Shown here one piece after another: positions 5,771 through 5,879 of a stretch of DNA of 5,879 bases. Numbering within the stretch: the first letter of the stretch is position 1; each line of letters starts with the position of its first letter. Origin of the DNA: an uncultured Candidatus Melainabacteria bacterium. GTDB taxonomy: Bacteria > Cyanobacteriota > Vampirovibrionia > Gastranaerophilales > Gastranaerophilaceae. The DNA lies in the NCBI GenBank assembly GCA_934777245.1, contig CAKVND010000074.1:1-5879 (forward strand). The letters run 5' to 3'. The position numbers and the translations under genes are program-made. The notes beneath the pieces were generated by a model that saw only the letters and a program-made list of their open reading frames with translations, was not told the origin of the DNA and made no database searches.

Positions 5771-5863
5771 CGTCATTGTGAGGTGCGATTTTTACGCTTC
5801 AGTTCCATACTTGTAGTCTTAACTACCAACTTGGAAGTGTATTGTAAAACGAAACAATCCAGC
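5771..5863 (+). repeat. Long repeat unit (93 bases) carrying about 56 extra bases
   Basis: It begins CGTCATTG and ends CAATCCAGC like its partner but is 56 bases longer. The extra DNA folds on itself imperfectly: TTTTAC (5790-5795) with GTAAAA (5844-5849), CTTC (5797-5800) with GAAG (5834-5837), and GTAGT (5813-5817) with ACTAC (5822-5826). This could be an insertion of a second element into the unit, or a diverged long form. Confidence 0.5.
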
Positions 5864-5879
5864 CTTTTAATAACTTTTT

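Larger units (their letters stand above)
5709..5868. repeat. Composite inverted repeat: two GCTGGATTG...CGTCATTG-type units head to head
   Basis: The outer arms are GCTGGATTG (5712-5720) and CAATCCAGC (5855-5863), perfect over nine bases and extended by TTC/GAA inside and AAA/TTT outside. The inner arms are CAATGACG (5741-5748) and CGTCATTG (5771-5778), perfect over eight bases and extended to 13 with two G-T pairs (5736-5748 with 5771-5783). Each half is therefore one unit bounded by the same two end sequences, in opposite orientations, with a 22-base centre (5749-5770). The ends resemble, from memory, the CGTCATTGCGAG...GAAGCAATCCAGC palindromic repeats found between genes in many unrelated bacteria. 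Confidence 0.7.
5438..5879. other. 442-base gene-free region rich in inverted repeats
   Basis: No ORF with a start, a ribosome site and a plausible length is present on either strand; the longest sensible start (ATG 5454) gives 19 codons without a Shine-Dalgarno. The region opens with an imperfect hairpin (CTATA 5439-5443 with TATAG 5463-5467) and then holds the terminator-like structure, hairpin pair, palindrome and composite repeat listed separately. Two stretches (about 5561-5620 and 5721-5785) are clearly richer in G+C than the surrounding genome, suggesting elements of other origin. Confidence 0.7.

Noticed and set aside
5438..5879. CRISPR array, tRNA or integron attC in the folded right end.
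   Set aside because: There are no regularly spaced direct repeats, no cloverleaf with a T-arm, and no integrase or R/L box pattern; the structure is explained by inverted repeats.

Overview
The window is AT-rich bacterial DNA, tightly packed except at its right end. An FlhB/SctU-type export switch, a LapA-like inner-membrane protein and a PglK-like flippase point to a Gram-negative (diderm) organism. The ClpP contains stretches ([25 protein letters not shown]) that I associate with cyanobacteria-related lineages. Together with the low GC and a flagellar/type III gene, this suggests a non-photosynthetic relative of Cyanobacteria such as Gastranaerophilales (Melainabacteria). That placement is a tentative guess from memory, not a result.

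Left end, + strand (1-400): the last 16 codons of a glyoxalase-I/VOC-type gene, then a self-contained unit for an unrecognised 50-residue protein (promoter-like boxes near 99-126, an excellent Shine-Dalgarno, the ORF at 158-310, and a terminator hairpin at 366-398). The 3' end of the small gene overlaps the 3' end of the convergent ABC transporter gene by 14 bases, and the terminator lies inside the ABC gene's coding sequence.

Middle, - strand (3969 down to 297): one promoter with a clean 17-bp spacer reads into a compact three-gene operon, clpP, an MFS transporter 14 bases after it, then a PglK-like ABC exporter whose ribosome binding site overlaps the MFS stop codon. The operon joins a housekeeping protease to two membrane transporters; no clpX follows clpP.

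Upstream of clpP (3983-4276, - strand) is a small LapA-like membrane/coiled-coil protein. It is divergent from a standalone flhB-type gene (4370-5437, + strand). The 93 bases between them carry promoter-like boxes for both directions that overlap around the perfect palindrome ATTGTACAAT.

Right end (5438-5879): 442 bases without a credible gene but full of folded DNA. It holds a terminator-like hairpin after flhB, a locally GC-rich hairpin pair, a 14-bp palindrome, and two oppositely oriented copies of a GCTGGATTG...CGTCATTG-type palindromic repeat, one of which carries about 56 extra bases. It reads as a repeat-colonised intergenic region, possibly with a small RNA. I see no complete novel defence or mobile system. 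The items most worth a second look are the 50-residue gene with its nested terminator, the orphan flhB, the clpP-transporter operon and the composite repeat.
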